DNA of 64,000 nucleotides from Sambucus nigra (Eukaryota; Streptophyta; Magnoliopsida; Dipsacales; Adoxaceae), in contig OX422220.1 of the NCBI GenBank assembly GCA_949130495.1, positions 122,573,810-122,637,809 of the forward strand, read 5' to 3'. A program made the translations under genes and the position numbers. Below the pieces are notes generated by a model that was not told where the DNA came from, did no database searches, and saw nothing but the letters and a program-made list of their open reading frames with translations. Shown here piece by piece: positions 48,420 through 60,567 of this stretch. Every line of letters starts with the position of its first letter. Within the stretch, counting starts at the first letter, position 1.

Positions 48420-49359
48420 TTCGATTGGTACCTCGAGGACATAGGTCAGAGAATGACTTATTGGGAGTTAATAAGTCTGCTGAATATGGAAGCGTAGGTA
48501 TGTGCGTGACCCATGTGATGTGAAATATGTTCGCCTACATTTTGTGTGATTGTTACTTATTGAAACGATTCCTGAGTGATTTGGAATACGTGATCCTAAT
48601 GTACGTGATGTACTGGGATTTGATAGCAGAGTATGTGTGCACCGCAACTTAGTCTCGGGGTTCCATTATTGTATATTTATGATGAGATTAATATACTAAT
48701 AATTTAAATGAACTGTTATTATAATTGTAACTGTGAATGATCGTAACATTTTAGTAGAGTTAAAGATGGAAAATTCCTAGTAATTATTATAATTGATTCT
48801 GAGAAATAAAAAGTAAAACTCTCTGTTTATATTAAGATGTCGATAATTGAACCTTAATAGTTTACCAAAGTTAGGTGGTGAATTGGACTAGTTAGATAGT
48901 GAAATAACTAGAACGAGTACGGGAACGATAGGAGTGCACAATTAGTTGAGAGGTGAGGAACTCATGTGAGTGCACGCACTATCATGTATTTTATATTCAC
49001 TGTGTTAATATTATTAAATCACTTGCTATATTTTAAACTGTTTTCACAATCGGGCTCTGACCCGTTTGCTTTCAAATATATTTTCTTGTAAAAACCTTTT
49101 AGGTGCCCAGCCATAAGGACACCAAGCTTAGGAGTTCCATCCCAGGGACATGATGTAGCTGCTGTGGAAGTTACAAGACCTCGATTATAGACGCCTCCGC
49201 TTTTCATTTTGATTCCATTTTAGGCTTAATTATCTGTAGGGCAAGTCGCCCCATTTTCTCGTAGATTTAGCTTGTTTATTCAGTTTTATTTCATTTTTGG
49301 ATTTAATTAATTAGTGATTCAGACTTTGTATTTGGTTATATTTAGTATTCGAATTATTG

Positions 49360-50335
49360 AGAGGAGTATTTCTCCAGATTCAGGTTACTTTTAAGCTAGT
49401 CGGATCAGCATTGCAGTGGTGGGAATCCATTACCACCGCGGAGGAGAGAAATATCCTTTCTATTCAGGAGTTCTGGGTGCAGTTTGACTGTAAGTATTTT
49501 CCCTCAGCCGTTGACACCGAGATGAGGAGGAAGCTGATGAACCTCAAGAAGGAGGGGAAGACAGTGGCAGAGTATGAGGCCGAGTTCACTAATCTTCTGA
49601 ATATTGTTCTCGCTGAGATTCCGACAGAGGAGAAGAAGATACAGAAGTTCGTGGATGAATTGACTTGGAGGATCCGTCAGCACTTATTGGGTAATCTCTC
49701 ATTGTCCACTTATTCTGATGTGGTTAATGCAACACTGCTTCACTGCCAGGACCACCGCTTTCACTTGTCAGATGGTAAGCGATCAGGATAGTCCAGCCAT
49801 CAGGGCAGGACAGGGGGAAATGGTGCCAGCGGGGCACAATCAGCTCAGGGTCATCACAGGCAGGGTGATCAGGGTTCCCAACAAGGGGATTTTAAGGGGT
49901 TTAGATCTGGGGGTTTCAGAAACGGTCAGGGAGGTTTTTGTCATGGCCAGCAGGGTCAGCACGGCCATCAGGGTCAGCAAGGTCAACATGGCCAACAACA
50001 ACAGTTTCATCAAGGCTAACATGGTCAGGGGAGGAATGGAAACGATCATCAGGGCCGTGGGCAGCAGGGTCAGAGAGGGGGAAACTTTTCGGGGAAATGT
50101 TTCACTTGTGGAAAGATTAGCCACAAGCGCCAGGAGTGTCCTGATAGGGGCAAGGCCCCACAACAGCAGCAGCAGGGTGCTCGACATGATCCCCAGAGAC
50201 CTATGTTTCCCACCGCTCTCCCAGCACCACCGCAAATGCCAGCTTTGCCACTCATCCCAGCAGTCCCAGTCCAGCAGGGACAACTTCAGTACGGGCAAGT
50301 TTATCAGCTCCAGTGGGCCACAGTCCCACAGGATC
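49360..50335 (+). pseudogene. gag of chromovirus A, N-terminus deleted
   Basis: The capsid domain starts abruptly at FKLVGSALQWWESITTAEER, followed by LKKEGKTVAEYEAEF and the usual C-terminal capsid part. Then come a Gln/Gly/His-rich stretch (49800-50080) with two stops and a zinc knuckle CFTCGKISHKRQEC (50098-50139), of the C-x2-C-x4-H-x4-C type. A Pro/Gln linker leads to protease in the same frame. Confidence 0.88.
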
Positions 50336-50912
50336 CACCTGCTATTGAGGGTATGTTCTCTATTCAGGGGACTATGGGGCGTATTTTATTTGATACGGGA
50401 GCCACACACTGTTTCATTGCCACGAGATTTGCACGCATTATAGGGTTATTAGACACTGTAGAGAGCACGATTACTTGCGTAGATTCACCGTTGAGTAGGG
50501 GTTCTGTGATTTCTCTTATTTATAGAGGTGTGGGTATAGAGATCGGGAGATTTACTTTACCTGCTGATATATTAGTATTAGAGATGATTGAGTACGATGC
50601 GATCGTTGGTATGGATTGGCTAGTTTCATATCGAGCCATGATTGACTGTTTCAGCAAGAGTATTATTTTTTCCATACCCGAGCAGGAGATATTCTTAGTG
50701 GTGATGCCTCGTCCTGAGGGAGGATCGTCCACTCACTTGTATTATATAGAGGAGGAGACCTCTAAAGAAGTGGTGATACCACTCGATACGATTCCAGTTG
50801 TTAGGGAGTTTGCTGATGTATTCCAGTATATACCTGGATTACCTCCGAGTAGAGAGATCGACTTCGTTATCAATTTGACGGCACTCGTCCAATTTCTCGT
50901 GCACCTTATCGT
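50336..50912 (+). pseudogene. aspartic protease of chromovirus A
   Basis: Active site ILFDTGATHCFIATRFA at about 50386-50436; DTGA is the standard motif. Next are the block VGMDWLVSYRAMIDC and the start of RT (VVREFADVFQYIPGLPP). The frame shifts before 50913. Confidence 0.9.
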
Positions 50913-51482
50913 ATGGCTCTAGCGGAGATGAGAGAGCTAAGGGATCAGATAGAACATTTGTTGGGCCAGGGATTTATCCGTAGGAGTACCTCGTCGTGGG
51001 GTGCCCTTGTACTGTTCATGAAGAAGAGGGATGGATCGTTGAGGTTGTGTGTAGATTACCGGGAGTTGAATAAAGTCACGATACGGAATAAGTGTCCGTT
51101 GCCCCGAATCAATGACTTATTCGACCAGTTGAGAGGAGCTTCCTTCTTCTCAAAAATTGACTTGCGATCGGGATACCATCAGTTACGTATCAGGGAACAT
51201 GACGTCTTGAATACTTCCTTCTTGACGAGATATGGTTCCTATGAGTTTCAGGTTATGCCTTTTGGCTTAACCAATGCCCCAGCCGTGTTTACAGACTTGA
51301 TGAATAGGGTGTTCAGAGAGTTCCTAGACCAGTTCATCATTGTCTTTATTGATGATATTCTAGTTTACTCCCTGATAGAGGAGGAACACGTAGAGAATTT
51401 GAGACTGGTTTTGCAAACGCTGCGTCAGAACGAACTATATGCAAAGTATGAGAAGTGTGGGTTTTGGCTGAAGGAGGTTTAG
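50913..51482 (+). pseudogene. reverse transcriptase of chromovirus A
   Basis: Fingers and palm are clear: [44 protein letters not shown] and the catalytic [10 protein letters not shown] stop at 51480-51482 replaces the codon before FLGH, and the reading continues in another frame. Confidence 0.93.
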
Positions 51483-52140
51483 TTTTTGGGACACATCAAT
51501 TCAGACAGGGGATATTTGTTGATCTGGGGAAGGTATCGACGGTGATGGAGTGGGGACATCCCACGACATCAACTGAGATCCGTAGTTTCTTGGGCTTAGC
51601 AGGATACTACATGAGGTTTATTCAGGGTTTCTCTAAGATAGAGGGTCCTTTGACACATCTGACTCGCAAAGGTGTGCCATTCATCTGGAGCGATGCCTGT
51701 CAGTTGGCATTCGATGAGCTGAAGGACAAGTTGACCTCAGCGCCAGTGTTAGCATTGCCCAGATCGGGAGTTGAGTATCTAGTCTACACCGATGCGTCCT
51801 TACAAGGACTTGGGGGTGTACTGCAACAGGAGAGTCAGGCTATAGCTTATGCTTCCCGTAAGCTTAAGCCTCACGAGAAGAACTACCCCACTCACGAATT
51901 GGAGTTAGCGACAGTCGTATTTGCTCTTCAGATTTGGAGACACTACCTCCTAGGGGAGAAATTTCGTTTGTTCACAGACCATAAGTCTCTATAATACCTC
52001 TTTTCGCAGAAGGAACTGAATATGCGTCAACGTCGGTGGCTTGAATTCATGAAGGATTATCAGTTCGATATCCAATATCACCCAGGGAAAGCTAATGTGG
52101 TAGCAGACGCATTGAGCCGCAGGCCAGTAGGTGAGGTGGC
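51483..52140 (+). pseudogene. RT thumb and RNase H of chromovirus A
   Basis: [18 protein letters not shown], then RNase H with [16 protein letters not shown] (first catalytic Asp), [20 protein letters not shown] and FTDHKSL, ending with [16 protein letters not shown]. One stop at 51992-51994. There is no second RNase H, unlike the Tat elements. Confidence 0.92.
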
Positions 52141-53667
52141 CGAAGTGTGGAGAGCAAAGTGGAAGGAGTTGGGACACCAGGATGCAGTGGCCCGATCATT
52201 TATGTCTGTGATGACTGTTATGCCTCAGATTGTTGTGAGAGTGATACAGGCACAGGCAAAAGACTCATTCTATCAAGAGTAGATAGTTCGATTACTAGCG
52301 GAGGGAGCCGAGTCCTATACCGTTAGTTCAAACGGGGGATTATGATTTAATGGGAGACTGGTTGTTCCTGAAGGGGAGGACTTACGACACGAGATTATGA
52401 CGGAGTCGCACGGTTCGCAGTACATCCTGGTGGGGATAAGATGTACCAAGAAATGAGGCAATAATACTGGTGGAGCAGGATGAAGAGAGATATCGCCGAG
52501 TTCGTTTCTAAATGTGTCACTTGTTAGTTGGTAAAGGTGGATTATCAGAGACCGGCAGGACTTCTACAGCCATTAGAGGTCCCTATGTGGAAATAGGAGA
52601 GCATTTCCATGTATTTCATCACGGGGTTACCTACGTCACAGAGGGGTCACGACTCCATATGGGTAATCGTGGATCGATTGACCAAAGTTGCTCATTTTCT
52701 GCCAGCACGGACAGATTACACTATGGGACAGTATGCCTAGATTTTCATAGCGAAGATAGTGAGACTCCACGGGAAGCCTCTCAATATCGTGTCTGACCGA
52801 GACAAGATATTCGTTTCACGATTTTAGGAGACTTTCCAGGAGGCCATGGGTACGGAGCTGCGGTTGAGTACGGCGTATCACCCGCAGAGAGATGAGAAAA
52901 CAGAGCGAACAAACCAGATGTTGGAGGATATATTGCGTATGTGCATCCTAGACTTTGGAGGTGGTTGGGAGCAGTACCTTACATTGGTGGAGTTTGCCTA
53001 TAATAACTCCTACCAGTTCACCATTGGCATGGCTCCATTCGAGGCGTTGTGTGGTAGACCTTGTCGTTCCCCAGCATGTTGGTTAGAGGTGGGGGATAAC
53101 AAACTCCTTGGGCCGAAAGTGATTCAGGATACTTTGGCAAGGATAGAGATGATCCGGAGCCGTATTCGGGTAGCTCAGGACCGACAGAAGAGCTATGCTG
53201 TTGCTAAGAGGTTCTTCAGAGAGTTCCAGGTGGGGGACCAGGTGTTACTCAGAGTATCTCCGATGAAGGGGATTATGCATTTTGGGAAGAAGGGGAAACT
53301 GGCACCTAGATATATGGGGCCATTTCCTATCATCGAGTGGATTGGGCCAGTAGCGTATAGACTTGCGTTACCGGAGCACTTGCATAGGATTCATGACGTG
53401 TTCCATATTTCCTCGCTAAGGAGATATCTTAGGGATGATTTGACCCATACCCACATTGCTTTGGAGGACATCGATCTTCAGCCTGATAGTTCCTACGAGG
53501 AGGGGCCGATTGCTATTCTGGACCACAGCGAGAGGAAACTGAGGTCGAAGATAGTACCATTAGTACGCGTGGAGTGGCGGCATCATAATGCCAATGAGTC
53601 CACATGGGAGCGCGAGGATGAGATGCGCAAACGTTATCTAGAGTTATTTTTACCAGGTATTCTCTAG
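52141..53667 (+). pseudogene. integrase with chromodomain of chromovirus A
   Basis: The HHCC part (52270-52540) is badly broken by shifts and stops. The core is readable across frames, including [15 protein letters not shown] and SDRDKIFVS, with the third acidic residue in KTERTNQM. From 52846 the frame is open to 53667. The GPY/F-like region (RYMGPFPIIEWIGPVAYRL) is followed by HDVFHISSLRRY and a C-terminal chromodomain, ILDHSERKLRSK then VRVEWRHHNANESTWERED. Chromodomains are thought to steer insertion to heterochromatin. Confidence 0.92.
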
Positions 53668-53695
53668 TTTCGAATTTCGGGACGAAATTCTGTTA

Positions 53696-53709
53696 TTAGG
53701 GGGGAAGTA
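53696..53709 (+). promoter_or_regulatory. polypurine tract of chromovirus A
   Basis: ATTAGGGGGGAAGTA directly before TGTAATACCCC at 53710. Confidence 0.88.
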
Positions 53710-54833
53710 TGTAATACCCCGTAATTTTATTGATTTTTATTTAATGGATTAATTGAATTAAATGAGAATTAATTGGAAATTAATCCGGAGGTAAATACTA
53801 GCGAGATGTGAGTTGGTATTTGAGTATGATGTTGAAAATTAAATATTACTGAGTATATATGGTAATAGGTGAGTATTGAAAATATTAAAATTATTGCGAG
53901 TCAGAAATACGACAAATTGGAAAATTAAGTTGGGACGCGCGCATCAGTCGCGTCAGGAATGAATTTAATTAGATTAAAAAGAAATTTATAATTTTTATCA
54001 ACCAAATGGTTATTTTGAGCGCGCCAACGTGTCCGAAAGGGTCGAAATAGTCAGAAAACACTAGTCGGGGGTTTAGTTTGGGTCCCGGGACATTTTTAGG
54101 CCAAATCGGCAACTTAGAAGGGTACTTTGGTAATTTTAAAAATTGAGGAATTAAAACCCACGAATTTTAGAGGTTAATTATATATTATTTGAGAGGCCAC
54201 TAAGGCCATTACCAGCAAAAGACAAGAGAGTGGGCTACGGGAGTTTTGAGAAAAGTTAGAAAGAGGTTAAAGGAGGTTCCAAACCAAACCATCTCCTATC
54301 ACCATCATTTTTGAAGGGATTGTGACCAGAAAAAGGAGAAATTCAGCCTAGAATCACCGACAACGAATCTGAAGAACAAACTTAAGGTAAGTGATTTGAT
54401 GTTATTAAGTTCAATGAATATTTCCTCCATGTTTAGTGTAGAAACTGTTATGCCTTGAAAGTTTTGATGGAAAAACCCAATGGGATTGATGTGAAACTCA
54501 TGATTTTGGATAGGGATTGCATGTGGAATGGTTATGGAAGAATTCAATACCCAAAAATGTAACTTTTGATGATTTGAAAACGGATTAATAGGGAGCCTTT
54601 GTAGTTATTTAAATTCTGAATTCATGTTCATAGGGTATGGGGCAAGAATTGGGGATTTATGATTATTGCATGTTGATTAGTAAGATTTGACCCCAAAAAT
54701 ATGTTAAGGAGTGACCTAGGATGACTTAGAATAGTTTAAAAACATTAAAACGTAATTGGGGTGATCTTAGGATGGATTTAGAGAAGAGAAAAATGAAGAA
54801 AAATGAAGTTGGGAAATTTCTGGACGTTTTCAT

Positions 54834-55005
54834 CCATCTCGTTAGAAGAACAACCCAGGTCGTTCGAACGACCTCGTTCGAACGAACTTCTAACGAGATG
54901 ACAGTACCCCTTCTAACGAGTTCGTAGTTCGTTCGAAGCCCTTCGTTCGAACGACACTCGTTCGAATGACCTCGTTCGAACGAGATTTCTGTGACTTTTA
55001 ACGAG
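54834..55005. repeat. CGTTCGAACG palindrome cluster, right LTR
   Basis: As 47826-47985, with one extra CGTTCGAAGCCCTTCG block. Confidence 0.85.
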
Positions 55006-55268
55006 TTCACATAATGGTCTTTTTAGGCTCGATTTTTTGTTTCAAGTTTTCCGTAGGCTTATTTAATTGAGTGTTATTCTTCCCTTATGATTAGTGGGTA
55101 TAGTTGTGAGATTGGAGTACGTTGAGGATTAAAACTTAGAATTATAAAATAGACCGGGTGAATTCTATGGGTTAGATTGTAAGTACTAAAGTTTACGATT
55201 TGAGGAGAGATGATAATTTATAACGTATAGTATTCGGGGACTTATAAGTGTGAAACATTTAATGACGG

Positions 55269-55273
55269 TATAG
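55269..55273. repeat. presumed target-site duplication TATAG
   Basis: The five bases before Tat copy 3. The intact site in the left LTR is 48245-48249. The partner is off the window. Confidence 0.6.
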
Positions 55274-55314
55274 TGATATAACCGTATATACCCTCGTCCA
55301 TACCGAGGGCGCCC

Positions 55315-55640
55315 TGCGCCTCATCAGGCCCAGACGACCCTCCATCAGGCCTGGACGACCCTCTAAGGGGCCGACCCCTCAACAGGTTCCAGACGACCCT
55401 TCAGGGGGCCGACCCTTCATCAGGCTCCGGACGACCCCTCAGGGGGCTGACCCTTCATCAGGTTCCAGACGACCCCTTGGGGGGCCGACCCTTCATCAGG
55501 CTCCGGATGACCCTTCAGGGGGCCGACGGGGGCCGACCCTTCATCAGGTTCCAAATGACCCCTTAGGGGGCCGACCCTTCATCAGGCTCCGGATGACCCC
55601 TCAGGGGGCCGACCCTGCATCAGGCTCTGGACGACCCCCG
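55315..55640. repeat. GC-rich 38-bp tandem repeats in LTR of Tat copy 3
   Basis: About eight units of roughly 38 bp, built around CATCAGG(C/T)TCC(A/G)GACGACCC and CAGGGGGCCGACC. Some units are shortened or doubled (for example at 55523-55540). Confidence 0.85.
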
Positions 55641-55937
55641 AGGGTACGACAGTACGAGGCCCAAATTAGGCAAGACTCGTTGCTGGAAGGAACTTTTCCC
55701 TCGGCTTCATATCAAAGGCCAAGGGTGACATCATCACAGCGCGTGGTTTGGGAGACGCGTGGAACAGTGCGCGTGAGGCTCACATGGCACATGGGAGACC
55801 GTTATAACAAAATCACACCCTCACATGAGGGAATATTATGTCATCATTTGGCATCTACAGGTGTCAATAGGAGATTAGCTAGATCATCATTCACATGCAC
55901 CATGCATACTTGGGGGGTACACTACACACCCCAAGAC

Positions 55938-55948
55938 CTATATATATA
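55938..55948 (+). promoter_or_regulatory. TATA box in LTR of Tat copy 3
   Basis: CTATATATATACTTG about 335 bp before the LTR end. Confidence 0.6.
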
Positions 55949-56276
55949 CTTGACACCTACAACACTACAAAGGGGATGATCGATCAACTGTAACCCTAAC
56001 AAAAACCTCTGCTAATACACATAGTAGAGAGTGAAAGTGATCTTATGTGCATGGTATCCAAGGCCATTAGTGCCCATATTTAGTGGATCACACACTCACA
56101 GTGGATGTAGGCCTAATTGGCTGAACCACTATTCATCGTTGTATTATTCCTCTTATACTCATCTCCTTCTACACACTTACACACATATACATATACATCT
56201 CTATGGCTGCCATGGCTACTACGGTTTGAGCTCATCATCACTTATCTGGTGGTGTTAAATCCAAGCATTATCAGTT

Positions 56277-56294
56277 TGGCGCCGTCTGTGGGAA
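56277..56294 (+). promoter_or_regulatory. primer binding site of Tat copy 3
   Basis: TGGCGCCGTCTGTGGGAA, 3 bases after the LTR; intact TGG. Confidence 0.88.
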
Positions 56295-56453
56295 CGAGAA
56301 GACATCTCTTCCTTGCATACAGCTTGACCTCACTAGGCACTCTGGTGTTGAGCCAGTTCTCCCCGTGTGGAGATGTTTCACCATTGAAAGAGACCCATTA
56401 AGGTTCTCAAGCTTACAAACCTTCTTCAGTGCAGCTCTTTATAGCTCAAACAC

Positions 56454-58200
56454 ATGGCACCAGAGATGCCACCACCACCACTTCCCCCACCGGATGATGG
56501 AGGAGGACCTAGTTCCAGTCAGCCACCACCTCAGTCTGAGATGGCTGATGTGGCGGCAGCCTTGAAGTCTCTGGCAGCGAGCCAGCGGATCATGCAGGAG
56601 CAGTTCACAGCTCTGAGCCAGAACATACTAAGACCAACAGGGGTCTCACCTGAGATGATTACTCCGGCAGTAGCTCTAGGACAGCATGAGGCCAGGGTAC
56701 CACCCCAGGCACCACGCAAAGACCTGCCACCCCTTCAGCGGCATAGGGATGTTGCTGACCCCCGACGTCTACGCCTTGGGAGGCAAGGACACCCTTGCCC
56801 TGAAGACATGTATGATGATATGGAGGGGGAGGAAGCCCCCATAGAATGATGGGAGCAGTATGAGGTCTCCAATAATACCGTACGACCTCTCCAGGAGATC
56901 AGAGGGAAGTGTGGAAGGCAAAATCCTGACGATCGCCCGAGAGGCTTTGCTTTCGATCGCCTGAGCAGGGGATCGGCCTTTGAGAGGTTGGGCCTAGTGA
57001 ATGACCTGAGGGAAAAATTATCTAGGTCAAGGAGTGATGCGAGGTCCAGAAGGGAGGCGGCTGATGGCCGACCCCATGGGGGCCAACCCCAAGGACAGGA
57101 TGACGGTCAGGGGGAGGTAAACAGCCGACACAGGCTAGCCGCGGCAGAACCCTCAGTTCATCTCAAAGAAGCGGAAGGGGATAACATCGGCCAAGCCGAC
57201 CCTACGAGGCGTTGGAATGACTCGATCCAGCGATTGGAGGATAAGATTGGCGATATACTAAAAAGCTGAGACCTTCTTCAGAGGGGATACACCATAGGCT
57301 CACCCTTTGTGGCGAAGATAGTCAACTTCCCTACGCCATCAAAGTTCAAGCCACCTGTGGTCACCCCAAGATATGACTAGAGCACCAACCCTGTCCACCA
57401 TGTTGAGATATATCAATAAGCAGCAGACATATACTCTATCTCAGATGAGATGAGGTGTCGTGCCTTCTCTGGTACCCTAACTGGGGCTGCACATGTCTGG
57501 TACACGTATCTTCCAAAAAATTCCATTGAAAAATTTAAGCAGTTGGCAGAACCGTTCATCCACAACTTTTTGTTTGGGATGAGGCCACAGAAGAAGACCA
57601 CCCACCTACTCTATGTTAAGCAGGGGAAGAATGAGAGTCTGAGGGACTACATAGACAGATTCAATAAAAAGAAGCTGGAGGTGGAAGACTATGAGGAGAG
57701 CATAGCTATGACAACCCTGATTGGAGGACTCCAAAAGGGGAAGATGTTATGGAAGCTTGCTGAAGACACCCTAGGACGATAGCTGAATTACTGTCAATAG
57801 CAGGAAAGGTGATGAATACCGAAGAGGCGATGACCGCAAAATACGAAGACGAAAAAGGAGGCGCTAGTGGGGGTAAATACCCTAAGAAGAACAAAGAGGG
57901 GAATAAGAGGTCTACGGACGACAGGTTCACTGGTTACACCCCACTAACGGTCAGCTGTGAACATATTCTCAATGAAATAAAGAGTGATCGATCCCTGAAG
58001 TGGCCTGAGAAGTTGAGAGAAACCCCCAACAAGAGCAACAAGAACCTGTAGTGCGAATGTCACCAAGATCACGGCCACATAACAGACAAATGCTTTGCTC
58101 TAAAAGTTGAGATTGAGAAGATGCTAAAAAAAGGAAGCTCAGAAAGTACGTCAACAAAGGCGCCTTCAAGAGGGGCCGAGGGGACGACCCTAGAAAGAAG
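56454..58200 (+). pseudogene. gag of Tat copy 3
   Basis: ATG at 56454 (MAPEMPPPPLPPP), Pro-rich N-terminus, capsid-like domain with DEMRCRAFSGTLTGAAHVWY and FNKKKLEVEDYEES, and a zinc knuckle CECHQDHGHITDKC near 58051-58092 (C-x2-H-x4-H-x4-C). Stops at 56847-56849, 57267-57269, near 57378 and 57417, and a frameshift near 57780-57809. The protein is colinear with gag of copies 1 and 2 but diverged. Confidence 0.88.
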
Positions 58201-58956
58201 CGAGGCGATGCATGTAGAGAAGGTCCTCAAAAAAGAGGCACGACCCTTCTGATGATGAGGACGACCCTGACCTCCCGCCGAGAGACGACAAAGGCCCTGT
58301 CAAGAGGCTTAATATAATCTCGTTTGGAGTGGGAATAATCTCCGGGGGTCTAGCAGGAGGAGGGTCTGAGGTCGCAGATAGGAATGCCCACGTGGCTGAA
58401 GCCAAGGCAGTGACGAAGACAGTACACTCCACCTCTCTGGAGGCAAAGTCAGAAAAGAGGAAGAAGGTCGATATGGACACTCTGATAGTAGGGTTCTCAA
58501 TAATGGACTTCAAAGGCCTCTTGGCCCCACATGATGACCCTCGTCATCACTACAAGGGTGCACGGGTGCGAGGTGCCGAGGATCCTTGTAGATGGCGGAT
58601 CATCTGCATACGTGATGTTTTGGCCGTGCTTCAAAGCCTTTGGTCTCAACCATGCTAGACTCATCCCATACCATCATCCATTGATTGGGTTCAGTGGGGA
58701 AAAGGTTCATCCCCTTGGAGTGTATGAGGCCGATGTCAGGATGAGGGACGAGTGGCCGAGATGGCTTACTAAGAAGGTCAGTTTCTTTGTGATGGATGAA
58801 CATGTGTTTTCGGCCTACAACATCATACTGGGGCTTGTGGCCCTCAAGGGGTTTGAAGCTGTGTCGTCTACGGTCCATCAGATGATTAAATTTCCAACCC
58901 CTTACGGGGTGGGGGAAGTTCAGGGAGACCAGACGATAGCGCGAGAATGTTACTAA
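58201..58956 (+). pseudogene. aspartic protease region of Tat copy 3
   Basis: The lead-in frame at 58329-58560 shifts by one before the active site ILVDGGSSAYVMF (near 58585-58620), and then the frame from 58531 is kept. Downstream: YHHPLIGFSGEKVHPLG and FFVMDEHVFSAYNIILG. It ends at TAA 58954-58956. Confidence 0.85.
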
Positions 58957-60567
58957 AACTCCGCTGAAGAAAGAGAGGCACACAAGAAGGCTACAACCAC
59001 TTACAATATTGATACCCTAGACCCTATAGACGAGACGAAGCTAAAGAAAGGAGAGGCCACAAAAGAGGTAGAATCCATCATCCTCAATGAGGATGACCCA
59101 AAAAAAACCGTCCAAGTCGGTAAGTATCTGAAGCCAAATATCAAGGAAGACCTCATTAAACTGTTGAAGAGAAGACAGAGCGTCTTTGCATGGAGTCACA
59201 CAGATATACCGGGGATCGACCCTGAAATTATGTGCCACAAGCTCAATGTGGTAGAGGGAGCAAAGTCGATAAAGCAGAAGAGGAGAATTTATTCTCGAGA
59301 AAAGTATGAGGTCATTAGGGATGAGGTCAAGAAGCTGGAAGATGCTGAGTTTATCAGAGAGGTCATCTACCCTGAATGGCTGTCCAATGCAATCATTGTC
59401 CCCAAGGCCAACGGGAAGTGGACAATGTGTGTGGACTTCACCGACCTCAACAAGCACTGTCCCAAAGACAGCTTCCCTCTCCCCCGCATTGACCATATGG
59501 TAGACTCTACCGCAGACCATGAGCTCATGAGCTTTATGGATGCCTATTCAGGGTACAACCAGATCTTCATGAACCCTGAGGACTCGGAGAAGACAACCTT
59601 CATTACTGACAAGGGGACATACTGTTATAGGGTCATGCCCTTTGGCCTAAAAAATACGGGGGAAACGTACCAGCGCCTCGTAAATAAAATGTTCGAAGAC
59701 CAAATTGGGAAGTCTATGGAGGTCTATGCAGATGACATGCTGACTAAGAGTTTGAAGGCAGAGGATCATGTGGAAGACCCGTAGAGGACCTTTAATACGA
59801 TGGATAAATACCAGATGAAGCTCAACCCGGCCAAGTGTGTCTTCGGGGTCAGAGCAGGGAGGTTCTTGGGGTTCATTGTCAACCAAAGAGGCATCGAGGC
59901 CAATCCTGAAAAGATAAAGGCCCTTGTTGAGATGAAGACCCCCAAGTCCATTAAAGACGTTCAGAGACTCACAGGGAGAGGGTCTGCCTTGAACATGTTC
60001 GTGTCTAGGGCCACAGACAGGTGTCTACCATTCTTCAAAATTCTCAGAAAAGCCTTCGAATGGAGTGAAGAGTGTGATGAGGATTTCAAGGAGTTAAAGT
60101 CATACCTGGGGTCTCCCTTGCTGTTGTCTCGGCCCGTTCAGGATGAATGACTTTATGTGTACCTCGCCGTCTCAGAGTCAGCCATCAGTGCAACCATTGT
60201 GAGAGACGAAGATGGAGTACAGAAGCCTGTGTATTTTAACAGCAAGGCACTCCAGGGGGCAGAGCAAAGATATGTAAGGATGGAGAAGTCGGCCTATGCC
60301 TTGATCCATGCATCGAGAAAGATAAAGCCATACTTCCAGTCCCATACAATGGTCATCCTCACCGACTCTCCCCTTAGGCAGGTTTTGCACAAGCCTGAGA
60401 AATCAGGGAGGCTAATGGCCTGGGCTATAGAGCTGGGGGAGTTTGACATAGTGTATCAGCTTAGGACGGCCATTAAGGGGCAAGCGTTGGCAGACTTCAT
60501 GGTCGAGTTTACTTGGGAAGATGACAAAGCCGAGGGTGAGAGCCTCGGGAAGATAGATACCCAATAA
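58957..60567 (+). pseudogene. reverse transcriptase-RNase H of Tat copy 3
   Basis: VFAWSHTDIPGIDPE, CVDFTDLNKHCPKD, FMDAYSGYNQI, MPFGLKNTGETYQ and the catalytic YADDM, then RNase H with YFNSKALQGAEQRY and ILTDSPLRQ. Stops at 59782-59784, 60148-60150 (TGA at an Arg codon of copy 1) and 60565-60567. There is no stop between protease and RT at the place where copies 1 and 2 share a TAA. Confidence 0.92.

Larger units (their letters stand above)
46710..49345 (+). repeat. left LTR of chromovirus A (3' end deleted)
   Basis: Starts TGTAATACCCCG. TATA at 47179-47186. It matches the right LTR (53710-55273) over the first 1.54 kb, then continues about 1.1 kb alone because the right one is interrupted. 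The expected CA end and primer site are missing; the sequence jumps near 49345-49370 into mid-gag. Small open frames inside (47246-47547) are leader sequence. Confidence 0.85.
46710..55273 (+). mobile_element. chromovirus A (Tekay/Del-like Ty3/gypsy), deleted and interrupted
   Basis: Plus strand: left LTR, partial gag, protease, RT, RNase H, integrase with chromodomain, polypurine tract and a right LTR cut at 55273 by Tat copy 3. The C-terminal chromodomain and 2.6 kb LTRs starting TGTAATACCCC point to the Tekay/Del group. A deletion has removed the left LTR end, primer site and gag start. Pol has frameshifts and stops. The LTRs are similar (several percent different by eye). Confidence 0.93.
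53710..55273 (+). repeat. right LTR of chromovirus A, interrupted by Tat copy 3
   Basis: Matches the left LTR up to ACGGTATAG. The left LTR continues GGAAGG at 48250, while here Tat copy 3 begins. The rest should lie beyond the right window edge. It holds TATATATT (54179-54186), a consensus splice donor AAG|GTAAGT (54384-54392) and the CGTTCGAACG cluster. Confidence 0.92.
55274..56273 (+). repeat. 5' LTR of Tat copy 3
   Basis: 1,000 bp, TGATATAACC to AGCATTATCA. TATA-like CTATATATATA at 55938-55948. It contains a GC-rich 38-bp tandem array. The ORFs at 55593-56401 are non-coding leader frames. Confidence 0.88.

Noticed and set aside
50070..50298. Antisense open frames across gag of chromovirus A
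   Set aside because: Shadows of the Gln/Gly-rich gag codons; no independent support.
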